This document shows, one piece after another, positions 16,649 through 24,190 of a stretch of DNA of 64,000 nucleotides. The position numbers and the translations under genes are program-made. The stretch is from assembly GCA_965267475.1 (NCBI GenBank), contig OZ254079.1, positions 2,294,001 through 2,358,000 on the forward strand, given 5' to 3'. This stretch comes from JBCBKU01 sp965267475. Lineage in GTDB: Bacteria; Pseudomonadota; Alphaproteobacteria; Rhodobacterales; Rhodobacteraceae. Under the pieces are notes generated by a model that made no database searches, was not told the DNA's origin, and was given only the letters and a program-made list of their open reading frames with translations. Position 1 is the first letter of the stretch. Each line of letters starts with the position of its first letter.

Positions 16649-18086
16649 TCTGACCTGGTATCCGACCGATCAACTGTTCATCGGCGGGGCGTGGCGCGCG
16701 GCGGGAGACAGGTTGCCGTTGGAGGATCCGTCAACGGGACATGAGATCGGCGCGATCGCGGCAGGAACGGCGAGCGATGTTGACGAAGCCGTTGCGTCAG
16801 CCAGGGCCGCATTGAAGGGCGATTGGGGTCGGACGACCGCAGCGGAACGGGGCCGGGTTCTGGCGAAACTGGGCCGGATGGTCGAAGCGCGGGTCGAAGA
16901 CCTCGCCCTGATCGAGGCCACAGATGTCGGCAAGCCGTTGAAACAGGCACGGGCCGATGCAGTCGCGCTGGCGCGGTACCTCGAATTCTATGGCGGTGCG
17001 GCAGATAAGGTGATGGGCGAAACCATTCCCTATCTCGACGGGTACACCGTCTATACGCTCCGCGAACCCCATGGCGTGACAGGCCATATCGTCCCCTGGA
17101 ACTATCCGATGCAGATCATCGGGCGCTCGGTCGGGGCGGCGCTCGCCATGGGCAATGCCTGCGTTCTGAAACCAGCGGAAGAAGCGTGCCTGACCGCGCT
17201 GGCCTTCGCCGATTTGGCGCGCGAAGCCGGATTGCCTGAAGGCGCGCTGAACGTGGTGCCAGGGGCGGGTGAGGTTGCAGGCGCCGCCTTGGCCGGACAT
17301 CCAGGTGTAAACCATGTGTCCTTCACAGGGTCGGTCGGGGTCGGGTCTCTGGTTCAAGCAGCGGCAGCCCGAAACGTCGTTCCCGTGACTTTGGAACTGG
17401 GCGGCAAGTCGCCCCAAGTCGTCTTCGCCGATGCGGATCTCGACGCTGCATTGCCATTCCTGGTGAATGCCGGGATCCAGAACGCGGGGCAGACCTGTTC
17501 GGCCTCGTCCCGGATCCTGGTCGAGCGGTCGCGCGTTGATGAGGTGACCGAACGGATGGCTGCGGCCTATGGCGCATTACAGGTTGGGCCCGCGACGGCC
17601 GATCTTGAGGTCGGCCCGCTGATCTCGGCCCGCCAGAAGGAAATCGTGACAGGATACCTTGATCAGGCCGAGGGGCTTGAGATCGCGGGGCAGGGCGAGG
17701 TGATCGGCAACGCGCCGGATGGGGGCTACTATGTCGCGCCGCATTTGCTGGCGGGCGTGAGACCAGACCACAAGCTGGCACAGGATGAGATATTCGGACC
17801 AGTCCAGGTTGTGATCCCGTTTGAGGATGAGGCAGAGGCCATCGAGATCGCGAATGGAACCGATTACGGGCTCGTGGCGTCTGTCTGGACGGTGGATGGT
17901 GGGCGGCAGATGCGGATGGCCAAAGCGCTGGAGGCGGGCCAGGTCTTTGTGAACAACTACGGGGCAGGGGGTGGCGTCGAGTTGCCTTTTGGCGGGCGCG
18001 GTAAGTCAGGCCATGGCCGGGAAAAAGGGTTCGAGGCGCTCTATGGCTTTTCCAGCCTAAAGACGGTGGCCAACCGCCACGGCTAG
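16638..18086 (+). CDS. NAD(P)+-dependent aldehyde dehydrogenase
   Basis: A 482-residue ALDH-superfamily enzyme oxidising an aldehyde to an acid. Seen directly: VPWNYPM and FTGSVGVGS of the cofactor fold, general-base Glu in LELGGKSP, nucleophilic Cys in GQTCSASS and the C-terminal PFGGRGKSGHGREKG. ATG 16638 is chosen because AAGGAG sits 6 bases upstream and the alternative ATG 16623 contains that ribosome site in its coding part. It is the last gene of the ABC-importer operon, suggesting the imported solute or its breakdown product yields an aldehyde, for example in polyamine, betaine or opine use. Confidence 0.92.
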   Translation: MARDLTWYPTDQLFIGGAWRAAGDRLPLEDPSTGHEIGAIAAGTASDVDEAVASARAALKGDWGRTTAAERGRVLAKLGRMVEARVEDLALIEATDVGKPLKQARADAVALARYLEFYGGAADKVMGETIPYLDGYTVYTLREPHGVTGHIVPWNYPMQIIGRSVGAALAMGNACVLKPAEEACLTALAFADLAREAGLPEGALNVVPGAGEVAGAALAGHPGVNHVSFTGSVGVGSLVQAAAARNVVPVTLELGGKSPQVVFADADLDAALPFLVNAGIQNAGQTCSASSRILVERSRVDEVTERMAAAYGALQVGPATADLEVGPLISARQKEIVTGYLDQAEGLEIAGQGEVIGNAPDGGYYVAPHLLAGVRPDHKLAQDEIFGPVQVVIPFEDEAEAIEIANGTDYGLVASVWTVDGGRQMRMAKALEAGQVFVNNYGAGGGVELPFGGRGKSGHGREKGFEALYGFSSLKTVANRHG

Positions 18087-18094
18087 GCGCCACC

Positions 18095-18139
18095 GGAAAA
18101 TGAATTCATTTTCCGTAACGATTTTCGCGTCGAAAATCG
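18095..18139. repeat. Double hairpin with GTAA spacer (intergenic palindromic element)
   Basis: Hairpin 1 (18095-18114) is a perfect 20-base palindrome centred on GAATTC. Hairpin 2 (18119-18139) has a perfect 9-bp stem with loop CGT. The two are separated by exactly GTAA. The apex of hairpin 2 reads CGCGTCG, the complement of CGACGCG, which recurs at the apex of the hairpins at 44.4 kb. The element lies between two convergent genes, so it may also end transcription from both sides. Confidence 0.75.
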
Positions 18140-18153
18140 GCACCGCTTCGTGT

Positions 18154-18606
18154 CTAGGCCGCGACCCTCTGACACGCCCCGCCATAACAGCTGGTCAGCA
18201 CGCCGTTCCAACCTGTGTGGTATCCTTCGCGCTGTGTCGCGGCCTCGTCGCCCAATGCCTCCCACCCGTCATGGATCAAGGTGACCCGCGTGCCATCGCC
18301 CTCGGCCACGAACCCCACATCGACTTGGGTGGCCTGGGAGGGATCGCGCCCCACATACCAGTCAAAGGCAAAACGCTCACCCGGGGCCCAGGTCGTCACT
18401 GTTGCCCATTCGTGGGTGTCACCGTTCGGAGCCTTTTCGATGATCTTGCCGCCTTCATGCGGCTCCACTTCGACCTCTGCCGCGTCGCTGCCAGAGATCG
18501 AATGGGTCCCCGTCGGCCACCACTCATCCATGCGTTCGGTAAAAAGAGCAAAAGCCCGGTCCGCCGACAACGGCACATGGAGCGTCTTTTTCACGGGGTC
18601 AATCAT
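18154..18606 (-). CDS. SRPBCC (AHSA1-type) domain protein
   Basis: A 150-residue helix-grip protein of the AHSA1/START-like family, with the usual start DPVKKTLHVPLSADRAFALF, a central WATVTTWAPGERFAFDW and the C-terminal HDGWEALGD and YHTGWNGVLTSCYGG helix. Members bind hydrophobic small molecules in an internal cavity. It overlaps the ArsR regulator gene by 8 bases; ArsR-SRPBCC pairs are common and usually form a self-regulated module with an unknown ligand. Confidence 0.88.
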   Translation of the reverse strand: MIDPVKKTLHVPLSADRAFALFTERMDEWWPTGTHSISGSDAAEVEVEPHEGGKIIEKAPNGDTHEWATVTTWAPGERFAFDWYVGRDPSQATQVDVGFVAEGDGTRVTLIHDGWEALGDEAATQREGYHTGWNGVLTSCYGGACQRVAA

Positions 18607-18919
18607 CGTTCAGCCTTTCTGCTTCCAATTCTGCGGCGCGGGCGAACGCGTCCAGCGCATCGTCCCAAAGCCCATCCAAATACTGTCGAACGGCCCGGAT
18701 CCCATCTGGCGCCAAGGCGTAGACCCGGCGCGTTCCGACCGCACGGACAGTCACAAGCCCGGCATCGCCCAGGACTTTCAAATGCTGTGACACCGCCGGG
18801 CGCGAGATCGGCATGCCCTTCGCCAAGGCGCCCACGGGCTGCGGTGCGGCACGCAACGCATCGACAATCGCGCGTCTTGTCGGATCTGCCAGGGCATTCA
18901 GGACTTGTTCGTAAGTCAT
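18599..18919 (-). CDS. ArsR-family transcriptional repressor
   Basis: A 106-residue winged-helix protein: LADPTRRAIVDALR, GMPISRPAVSQHLKVLGDAGLV (recognition helix) and VGTRRVYAL (wing). It lacks the CxC/DxH metal-binding motifs of metal-sensing ArsR members, so it is more likely of the SdpR-like non-metal class. Two palindromes at its 5' end, one over the start codon, point to autorepression. It is the first gene of a two-gene unit with the SRPBCC protein. Confidence 0.92.
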   Translation of the reverse strand: MTYEQVLNALADPTRRAIVDALRAAPQPVGALAKGMPISRPAVSQHLKVLGDAGLVTVRAVGTRRVYALAPDGIRAVRQYLDGLWDDALDAFARAAELEAERLNDD

Positions 18920-18943
18920 GACTTACCGTAAGCTGTGGCTTAC
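18911..18943. promoter_or_regulatory. Twin ArsR operator palindromes
   Basis: Site 1, 18911-18926, is a perfect 16-base palindrome with arms GTAAGTCA/TGACTTAC and contains the ArsR start codon. Site 2, 18928-18943, has the same outer arms (GTAAGC/GCTTAC) around TGTG. Centres are 17 bases apart. The shared GTAAG...CTTAC arms strongly suggest two binding sites for one dimeric regulator, most simply the ArsR protein encoded here. Confidence 0.75.
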
Positions 18944-18956
18944 AAAAAATCAACCC

Positions 18957-19000
18957 GGGGCCGTTCGGCCCCTTGAAGCCCCCCGGGGGCACCACTAAGA
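18957..19000 (+). promoter_or_regulatory. clpP promoter region with two GC hairpins and a heat-shock-like motif
   Basis: GGGGCC-GTTC-GGCCCC (18957-18972) and the palindromic run 18978-18990 form two GC hairpins. A CTTGAA (18972-18977) followed after 17 bases by CTAAGA (18995-19000) resembles a sigma-32-type promoter, which would suit clpP, but the -10 match is poor. The two readings overlap and cannot both be proved. Confidence 0.3.
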
Positions 19001-19051
19001 CAAGAGTAACTTTCCCGCCTTACAGCTAATATTTGAGGGAGCAGGCAAACC

Positions 19052-19684
19052 ATGGATCCAATGAACGATACGACAATGAACCTCGTCCCGATGGTGGTCG
19101 AGCAGACGAGCCGTGGTGAGCGGGCCTATGATATCTTCTCGCGTCTGCTGAAGGAACGGATCGTGTTCGTAAACGGCCCAATCCACGACGGGATGAGCCA
19201 GCTGATCGTGGCACAGCTTCTGCACCTGGAAGCCGAGAATCCGAAGAAAGAGATCTCGATGTATATCAACTCGCCCGGTGGCGTGGTGACATCGGGGCTC
19301 TCGATCTACGACACAATGCAGTACATCCGTCCCAAAGTGTCCACGCTGATTGTGGGGCAGGCGGCGTCTGCGGCATCGCTTCTGGCAATTGCGGGTGAGA
19401 AAGGCATGCGCTTCTCGCTGCCCAATTCGCGCATCATGGTCCACCAGCCATCCGGCGGATATCAGGGCCAGGCAACGGATATCATGATCCATGCCGAAGA
19501 AACCCAGAAGCTGAAGACCAAACTCAACGAAATCTATGCGCACCATTCCGGACAACCGGTCGAGGCCATCGAAAAAGCGCTTGAGCGGGACAATTTCATG
19601 TCGCCCGAAGAGGCGCTGGAATGGGGTCATATCGACGAAATCGTGCAGAACCGGGCGAAGGCGGATGATGAGGAATCGTCATAA
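19052..19684 (+). CDS. clpP: ATP-dependent Clp protease proteolytic subunit
   Basis: The serine peptidase subunit that stacks as two heptamer rings and degrades proteins fed by ClpX or ClpA. At 210 residues it is standard length. Catalytic Ser106 is in GQAASAASLL and His131 in RIMVHQPSGGYQG; the N-terminal LVPMVVEQTSRGERAYDIFSRLL docking region is intact. ATG 19052 or 19061 could serve as start behind GAGGGAG. The companion clpX follows after 113 bases containing a small hairpin, so both joint and separate transcription are possible. Confidence 0.97.
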   Translation: MDPMNDTTMNLVPMVVEQTSRGERAYDIFSRLLKERIVFVNGPIHDGMSQLIVAQLLHLEAENPKKEISMYINSPGGVVTSGLSIYDTMQYIRPKVSTLIVGQAASAASLLAIAGEKGMRFSLPNSRIMVHQPSGGYQGQATDIMIHAEETQKLKTKLNEIYAHHSGQPVEAIEKALERDNFMSPEEALEWGHIDEIVQNRAKADDEESS

Positions 19685-19710
19685 GTTCGCCCAAAATTCG
19701 ACATTGTACC

Positions 19711-19731
19711 GGCTAGGGCTCTGCCCTAGTC
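19711..19731. other. Hairpin between clpP and clpX
   Basis: CTAGGGC (19713-19719) pairs with GCCCTAG (19723-19729) across loop TCT, extended by G-T and G-C pairs to 9 bp. There is no T-run, so it may be an mRNA processing or partial attenuation site rather than a terminator. Confidence 0.4.
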
Positions 19732-19797
19732 TGCCCGCTAGATGCGGGTCGCATAAAACGAGCAGTCCAAAGTGGCGCAAGCCCAGGGGTTAACGGT

Positions 19798-21063
19798 ATG
19801 GCAAATTCTTCCGGCGGTGACAGCAAAAACACCCTGTATTGTTCGTTCTGCGGCAAATCGCAGCACGAGGTCAGGAAGCTTATCGCCGGGCCGACGGTGT
19901 TCATCTGCGATGAATGTGTCGAGCTTTGCATGGACATCATCCGGGAAGAGACGAAGACCTCGGGTCTGAAGTCTGCCGATGGTGTCCCGACCCCTAAAGA
20001 GATCTGTGAGGTTCTGGACGATTACGTGATTGGGCAAGCCCATGCGAAACGGGTTCTGTCCGTGGCGGTTCACAACCACTACAAGCGGCTGAACCACGCG
20101 GCCAAGTCGGGTGACATCGAGCTAGCCAAGTCGAATATCCTGCTGATCGGCCCCACGGGCTGCGGCAAGACGCTGCTGGCGCAGACATTGGCACGCATTC
20201 TGGATGTGCCATTCACCATGGCCGATGCGACCACCCTGACGGAAGCGGGCTATGTCGGCGAAGATGTCGAAAACATCATCCTGAAGCTCCTGCAGGCCTC
20301 GGAATACAATGTCGAACGTGCGCAGCGCGGCATCGTCTATATCGACGAGGTCGATAAGATCACGCGCAAATCCGACAACCCGTCGATCACACGGGACGTC
20401 TCGGGCGAGGGCGTGCAGCAGGCGCTTCTGAAGATCATGGAAGGCACCGTGGCCTCGGTGCCACCTCAGGGCGGGCGCAAGCATCCGCAGCAGGAGTTTT
20501 TGCAAGTCGATACCACGAACATCCTGTTTATCTGCGGCGGTGCTTTTGCAGGTCTCGAAAAAATCATCTCTCAACGTGGCAAAGGCTCGGCCATTGGCTT
20601 CGGAGCGGATGTGAAGGACGAAGACGATCGCGGCGTGGGCGAAATGTTCACCGATCTTGAGCCGGAAGATCTTCTGAAATTTGGGCTTATCCCGGAATTC
20701 GTCGGCCGCTTGCCAGTGATCGCGACCCTTCAGGATCTGGACGAGGACGCCTTGGTCACGATCCTGACCAAGCCGAAGAACGCCCTGGTCAAACAGTACC
20801 AGCGCCTGTTCGAACTGGAAGACACCGAGCTGACATTCACCGATGACGCCTTGTCAGCAATCGCCAAGCGCGCGATCGAGCGCAAGACCGGCGCGCGGGG
20901 CCTTCGGTCGATCATGGAAGACATTCTCCTGGATACGATGTTCGACCTGCCCGGGCTTGAGGCTGTGGGCGAAGTGGTCGTCAATGAAGAAGCGGTGTCG
21001 GCGGATGCCGCACCCCTGATGATCTATACGGATCAGCAGAAAGAACCGGCGAGCGCCAGCTGA
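19798..21063 (+). CDS. clpX: Clp protease ATP-binding subunit ClpX
   Basis: The hexameric AAA+ unfoldase that selects and feeds substrates to ClpP; in alphaproteobacteria it drives cell-cycle proteolysis of CtrA. The 421-residue protein has the N-terminal four-cysteine zinc domain (CSFCGKS, CDECVELC), Walker A GPTGCGKT, Walker B IVYIDEVDKI, the RKSDNPSITRDVSGEGVQQALLKI region (pore and sensor parts) and the GFGAD loop that contacts ClpP. The stop overlaps the ridA start by one base. Confidence 0.98.
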   Translation: MANSSGGDSKNTLYCSFCGKSQHEVRKLIAGPTVFICDECVELCMDIIREETKTSGLKSADGVPTPKEICEVLDDYVIGQAHAKRVLSVAVHNHYKRLNHAAKSGDIELAKSNILLIGPTGCGKTLLAQTLARILDVPFTMADATTLTEAGYVGEDVENIILKLLQASEYNVERAQRGIVYIDEVDKITRKSDNPSITRDVSGEGVQQALLKIMEGTVASVPPQGGRKHPQQEFLQVDTTNILFICGGAFAGLEKIISQRGKGSAIGFGADVKDEDDRGVGEMFTDLEPEDLLKFGLIPEFVGRLPVIATLQDLDEDALVTILTKPKNALVKQYQRLFELEDTELTFTDDALSAIAKRAIERKTGARGLRSIMEDILLDTMFDLPGLEAVGEVVVNEEAVSADAAPLMIYTDQQKEPASAS

Positions 21064-21434
21064 TGGCCCATCGTCGGATCTCGTCAGGCGGGATCTACGA
21101 ACAGAAGATCGGTTACTGCCGCGCGGTCGTCGCGGGCGACATGGTCTATGTGGCAGGGACCACGGCGCAGGGGACTGACATCCCGGACGATGTCGTCGGC
21201 CAATGCCGGTTGGCGCTGGACGCTATCGGTAAAGCTTTGGCAGACGCGGGATCAGGTTTTGAAGACGTGGTGCGGGTCACCTATTATCTTCCGCGCGCGT
21301 CCGATTTCGAACCTTGCTGGCCGCTCCTTGCGGAAACTTTCGGCGCCAATCCCCCGGCTGCGACCATGATCGAAGCGGAGCTGATCGATCCCAAGTACAA
21401 GATCGAGATTGAGGTGACGGCCGTCAAATCCTGA
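21063..21434 (+). CDS. RidA-family protein (YjgF/YER057c/UK114)
   Basis: A 123-residue trimeric RidA-superfamily protein. Segments typical of the family include RAVVAGDMVYVAGTTAQG, FEDVVRVTYYLPRA and PPAATMIEAELIDPKYKIEIEV. RidA itself deaminates reactive enamine or imine intermediates. The catalytic Arg expected near PxxRxxV is replaced here by PPAATM, so it may not be a true RidA deaminase but one of the Rid subfamilies of unsettled function. The ATG overlaps the clpX stop, implying co-translation. Confidence 0.88.
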   Translation: MAHRRISSGGIYEQKIGYCRAVVAGDMVYVAGTTAQGTDIPDDVVGQCRLALDAIGKALADAGSGFEDVVRVTYYLPRASDFEPCWPLLAETFGANPPAATMIEAELIDPKYKIEIEVTAVKS

Positions 21435-21450
21435 TCGGCCCTGGCCCGGT

Positions 21451-22185
21451 TCAGCCGTGGCCACCCACCACTTCCACTTCGGGCGCGCGCGGGTTCTGAA
21501 CCACCTTCGGCTCACTTTCCGCGCCGCCATCGCCGTTTGGATAGACAAGCCCGGCCGAGATGATCAGCTTGGCGGCATCTTCCACAGTCATGTCCAGTTC
21601 ACGGACCGAACTTCGCGGGAAGAACAGCAAAAAGCCCGATGTCGGGTTGGGCGTTGTCGGGACAAAAACCGATACCTTCTGTTCATCGACCTCAATACCC
21701 CTGTCGATTTCGCCCTTGGCGGTGGAAGAAATGAACCCGATCGCCCAAATCCCCTTGCGCGGATATTCGATCAGGCAGGCCTTCTCAAAACTCGATTCCT
21801 GCTGGGTAAAGACCGTTTCGGCGATCTGTTTCAGGCCGTTATAGACCGAACGGACCACCGGCATCCGGTCCACCAACCCTTCGCCCCAGCGAAGCAGCGA
21901 CCGACCGATCAGGCCTTTGGCCATCCAACCCACCAGAACAGTGAATATCAGGAAGAAAATGACGCCAACGCCGCGCAGGTTGATGCCGATATACTGTTCG
22001 GGCTGCCAGACATCCGGCACCAGCGGCAAAACCCAACCGTCGATCCAGCCCACAACGGTCCAGATCAGCCAAAGGGTCAGGCCAATGGGGGCGATCACGA
22101 TCAGGCCCGTCAGAAAACTGTTTCTGAGGCCGCCGATCAGCGTTTGTTTGCGCTTTGGTACCGGTTCGTCAAAGGGCGTCGACAT
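21451..22185 (-). CDS. DUF502-family inner-membrane protein
   Basis: A 244-residue protein with two strong transmembrane segments, about residues 22-46 (SFLTGLIVIAPIGLTLWLIW) and 70-90 (GVGVIFFLIFTVLVGWMA), followed by a soluble domain with the DUF502 hallmarks VRSVYNGLKQIAETVF, PTTPNPTSGFLLFFP and DAAKLIISAGLV. The role is unknown. The C-terminal 20 residues are Glu/Pro/Val-rich and variable. It is convergent with ridA and downstream of psuG on the same strand with a 68-base gap. Confidence 0.9.
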   Translation of the reverse strand: MSTPFDEPVPKRKQTLIGGLRNSFLTGLIVIAPIGLTLWLIWTVVGWIDGWVLPLVPDVWQPEQYIGINLRGVGVIFFLIFTVLVGWMAKGLIGRSLLRWGEGLVDRMPVVRSVYNGLKQIAETVFTQQESSFEKACLIEYPRKGIWAIGFISSTAKGEIDRGIEVDEQKVSVFVPTTPNPTSGFLLFFPRSSVRELDMTVEDAAKLIISAGLVYPNGDGGAESEPKVVQNPRAPEVEVVGGHG

Positions 22186-22253
22186 GATCCCGCCAATGAA
22201 AAGGACACACCGAATTTAGGGGGTCCAAGGGGTAACCACAACAAGTGATACCG

Positions 22254-23183
22254 TCAAATTGCGCGTGATGCCGGGGCGGCGGCCAGAGCGCCCGCTATTT
22301 GGGCAGCCAGTCGGGCGTTGTTCAGGACAAGCGCGATATTCGCCGTCAGCGACCGTCCTTCCGTCAATTCGAATATCCGGGCCAGAAGAAACGGGGTCAC
22401 AGCCTTGCCGCGAATGCCCTGTGCGTCCGCATCGGCCTGCGCGGCGGCAATCACGGGGGCAAGTGCCTCGGCCGTGATCTCAGCCTCAACGGGAATGGGA
22501 TTTGCGACCAGATGCCCACCGGAAAGTCCAAGCGCAGTGCGTGTCCGATGCATATCCGCGATCGCTTGGGGCGTGTCGGCGCGCAAAGGTGCACGAAGCC
22601 CGGATTGTCGCGACCAGAAGGCGGGAACCTCGTCCTGACCGTAGGCGATGACCGGAACGCCCAGGGTTTCCAGAACTTCTAGCGTCTTGGGCAGGTCCAG
22701 GATTGCCTTTGCCCCAGCCGAGACGACGGTGACCGGCGTTTGGGAAAGTTCCTGAAGGTCGGCGGAAATGTCAAAGCTGTCTTCGGCACCCCTATGGACG
22801 CCGCCGATACCGCCCGTTGCGAAAACTTCAATACCCGCGGCATGGGCGCCGATCATGGTTGCAGCTACGGTGGTGGCCCCCGTGACACCGGTCGCGATGG
22901 CAAAGGGCAGGTCGGCACGTGACAGCTTCAAAACGTGCTCAGCGGCAGCGAGCGTTCGAAGTTCGTCCGGTGACAAACCGATCTTCAACGTCCCGTCCAA
23001 GACGGCAATCGTGGCCGGTACGGCGCCTTCCTGCCGGATTGCGACCTCGACGGCTTCCGCCGTTTCGACGTTCTGGGGAAAGGGCATGCCATGGGTGATG
23101 ATCGTCGATTCAAGTGCGACAACGGGCGCGCCTTTCGCCAGCGCAGCCCGAACTTCGTCCGATGGGTCACAAAGAGGGATCAT
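22254..23183 (-). CDS. psuG: Pseudouridine-5'-phosphate glycosidase
   Basis: Cleaves pseudouridine-5'-phosphate to uracil and ribose-5-phosphate, the second step of pseudouridine breakdown. The 309-residue protein has all family blocks: VALESTIITHGMPFPQN, PATIAVLDGTLKIGLS, ATGVTGATTVAATM, VFATGGIGGVHRG and DLPKTLEVLETLGVPVIAYGQ. The Lys used for Schiff-base catalysis lies in GAKAILDLPKT. Its ATG overlaps the end of the kinase gene by 4 bases, so the two enzymes are made together. Confidence 0.96.
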   Translation of the reverse strand: MIPLCDPSDEVRAALAKGAPVVALESTIITHGMPFPQNVETAEAVEVAIRQEGAVPATIAVLDGTLKIGLSPDELRTLAAAEHVLKLSRADLPFAIATGVTGATTVAATMIGAHAAGIEVFATGGIGGVHRGAEDSFDISADLQELSQTPVTVVSAGAKAILDLPKTLEVLETLGVPVIAYGQDEVPAFWSRQSGLRAPLRADTPQAIADMHRTRTALGLSGGHLVANPIPVEAEITAEALAPVIAAAQADADAQGIRGKAVTPFLLARIFELTEGRSLTANIALVLNNARLAAQIAGALAAAPASRAI

Positions 23184-24073
23184 AGGGCAACATCTCCTGA
23201 CACATAGTTGGCCGCGGCGCGCAACGCCGATTGCAACGCCGGTTCCGGCGCTTCGCCCGCGCGTTCCGCCGCGATATGGGCCGCAAGGAATGTGTCGCCC
23301 GCGCCCGTCACCCGGGTGACCAGAACTTCAGGCGGTGTCGCGGTGAATACGGCGCCGTCCTGGCCAGCGGCGGCAAGAGCACCGCCATTCGTAACCAAAA
23401 CCCGCGCAGCGCCCCGGTTCATCATCGCCATGGCCGCTGTGGCGGCATCATCAAAAGTCTTGTTCAGGATATGCCCTGCCTCTTCCAGGTTCACATACAG
23501 CGTAGCGCTTGTAAGTCCCAGAAGCGGGATCAACCGCTCGGCCTTACCGGGCGAGGCCGGAGCCACGCGCAAATCGGCTGCCGAAAATGCCGGCGCCTTG
23601 GCGATGTCCGCTAAAAGCCCCTCGGTCAAGTTGCCATCCAGGACGATGGTACCAGAAAAGGGTGCCTTTGCGCTGCCAAGGCTGCCGTCGAACAAAGGCC
23701 GCAGGATCTTGGCGCCCGCCGCTTCAAGCGAATGTGCGTCCGCAATTGCCGCGATCAGGCCGTTGGCGCCTTCAATCGCCATATAGCGGTCGGTCGGCAG
23801 ATCGTCAGAGCGATAGACATGCTGGGTGTTCAGCCCCATTCGGTCGCATTCGGCCAAAAGTTCGGCCCCCTCGCGGTCCCGGCCCACAGCCGTCAGCAAC
23901 ACAGGGTCAAGTCCGAACCGTTTCAGCATCATCGCCGCGTTCAAGGCGACGCCGCCGGGAAGCCGCGTAATGCGCCCCGGCACGTCCGATCCGACGCGCA
24001 TCACCGCGCTCGCCCGTCCGATCACGTCCCAAAGAACCGATCCGATGCAGAGAATGTCGTCTGTCCCGGCCAT
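23180..24073 (-). CDS. psuK: PfkB-family sugar kinase, probable pseudouridine kinase
   Basis: A 297-residue ribokinase-fold kinase. The N-terminal LCIGSVLWDVIGR, LPGGVALNAAMMLKRFGL and the C-terminal catalytic TRVTGAGDTFLAAHIAAE (Asp as base) are intact. The PfkB family covers many sugars, but fusion-like coupling to psuG (4-base overlap) makes pseudouridine the likely substrate, giving pseudouridine-5'-phosphate. It is divergent from a TetR regulator. Confidence 0.9.
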   Translation of the reverse strand: MAGTDDILCIGSVLWDVIGRASAVMRVGSDVPGRITRLPGGVALNAAMMLKRFGLDPVLLTAVGRDREGAELLAECDRMGLNTQHVYRSDDLPTDRYMAIEGANGLIAAIADAHSLEAAGAKILRPLFDGSLGSAKAPFSGTIVLDGNLTEGLLADIAKAPAFSAADLRVAPASPGKAERLIPLLGLTSATLYVNLEEAGHILNKTFDDAATAAMAMMNRGAARVLVTNGGALAAAGQDGAVFTATPPEVLVTRVTGAGDTFLAAHIAAERAGEAPEPALQSALRAAANYVSGDVAL

Positions 24074-24169
24074 GACGCCTAATTGATTGAAATTCCTTTT
24101 GAGCGCAACGGCATAGACGGGTGCGAGTGGGACAATTGGAATATCTGATCATCGTCCTCTATTGGACTC

Positions 24170-24190
24170 GATCAATCCATGTTATTGATC
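24170..24190. promoter_or_regulatory. Putative TetR operator, GATCAAT-N7-ATTGATC
   Basis: A perfect 7-bp inverted repeat with 7-base spacer lies between the psuK and TetR starts and covers the first possible TetR start codon (24179). A similar half site (ATTGATT, 24082-24088) lies next to the psuK start. Such dyads are typical TetR-dimer targets. Confidence 0.5.

Noticed and set aside
18100..18921. Long 273-codon + strand open frame across the SRPBCC/ArsR region
   Set aside because: It is antisense to two recognisable genes, begins inside the hairpin element and encodes a Pro/His/Arg-rich product with no family pattern.
19713..19729. Terminator between clpP and clpX
   Set aside because: The hairpin has no T-run and clpP-clpX are normally linked, so a full terminator is unlikely.
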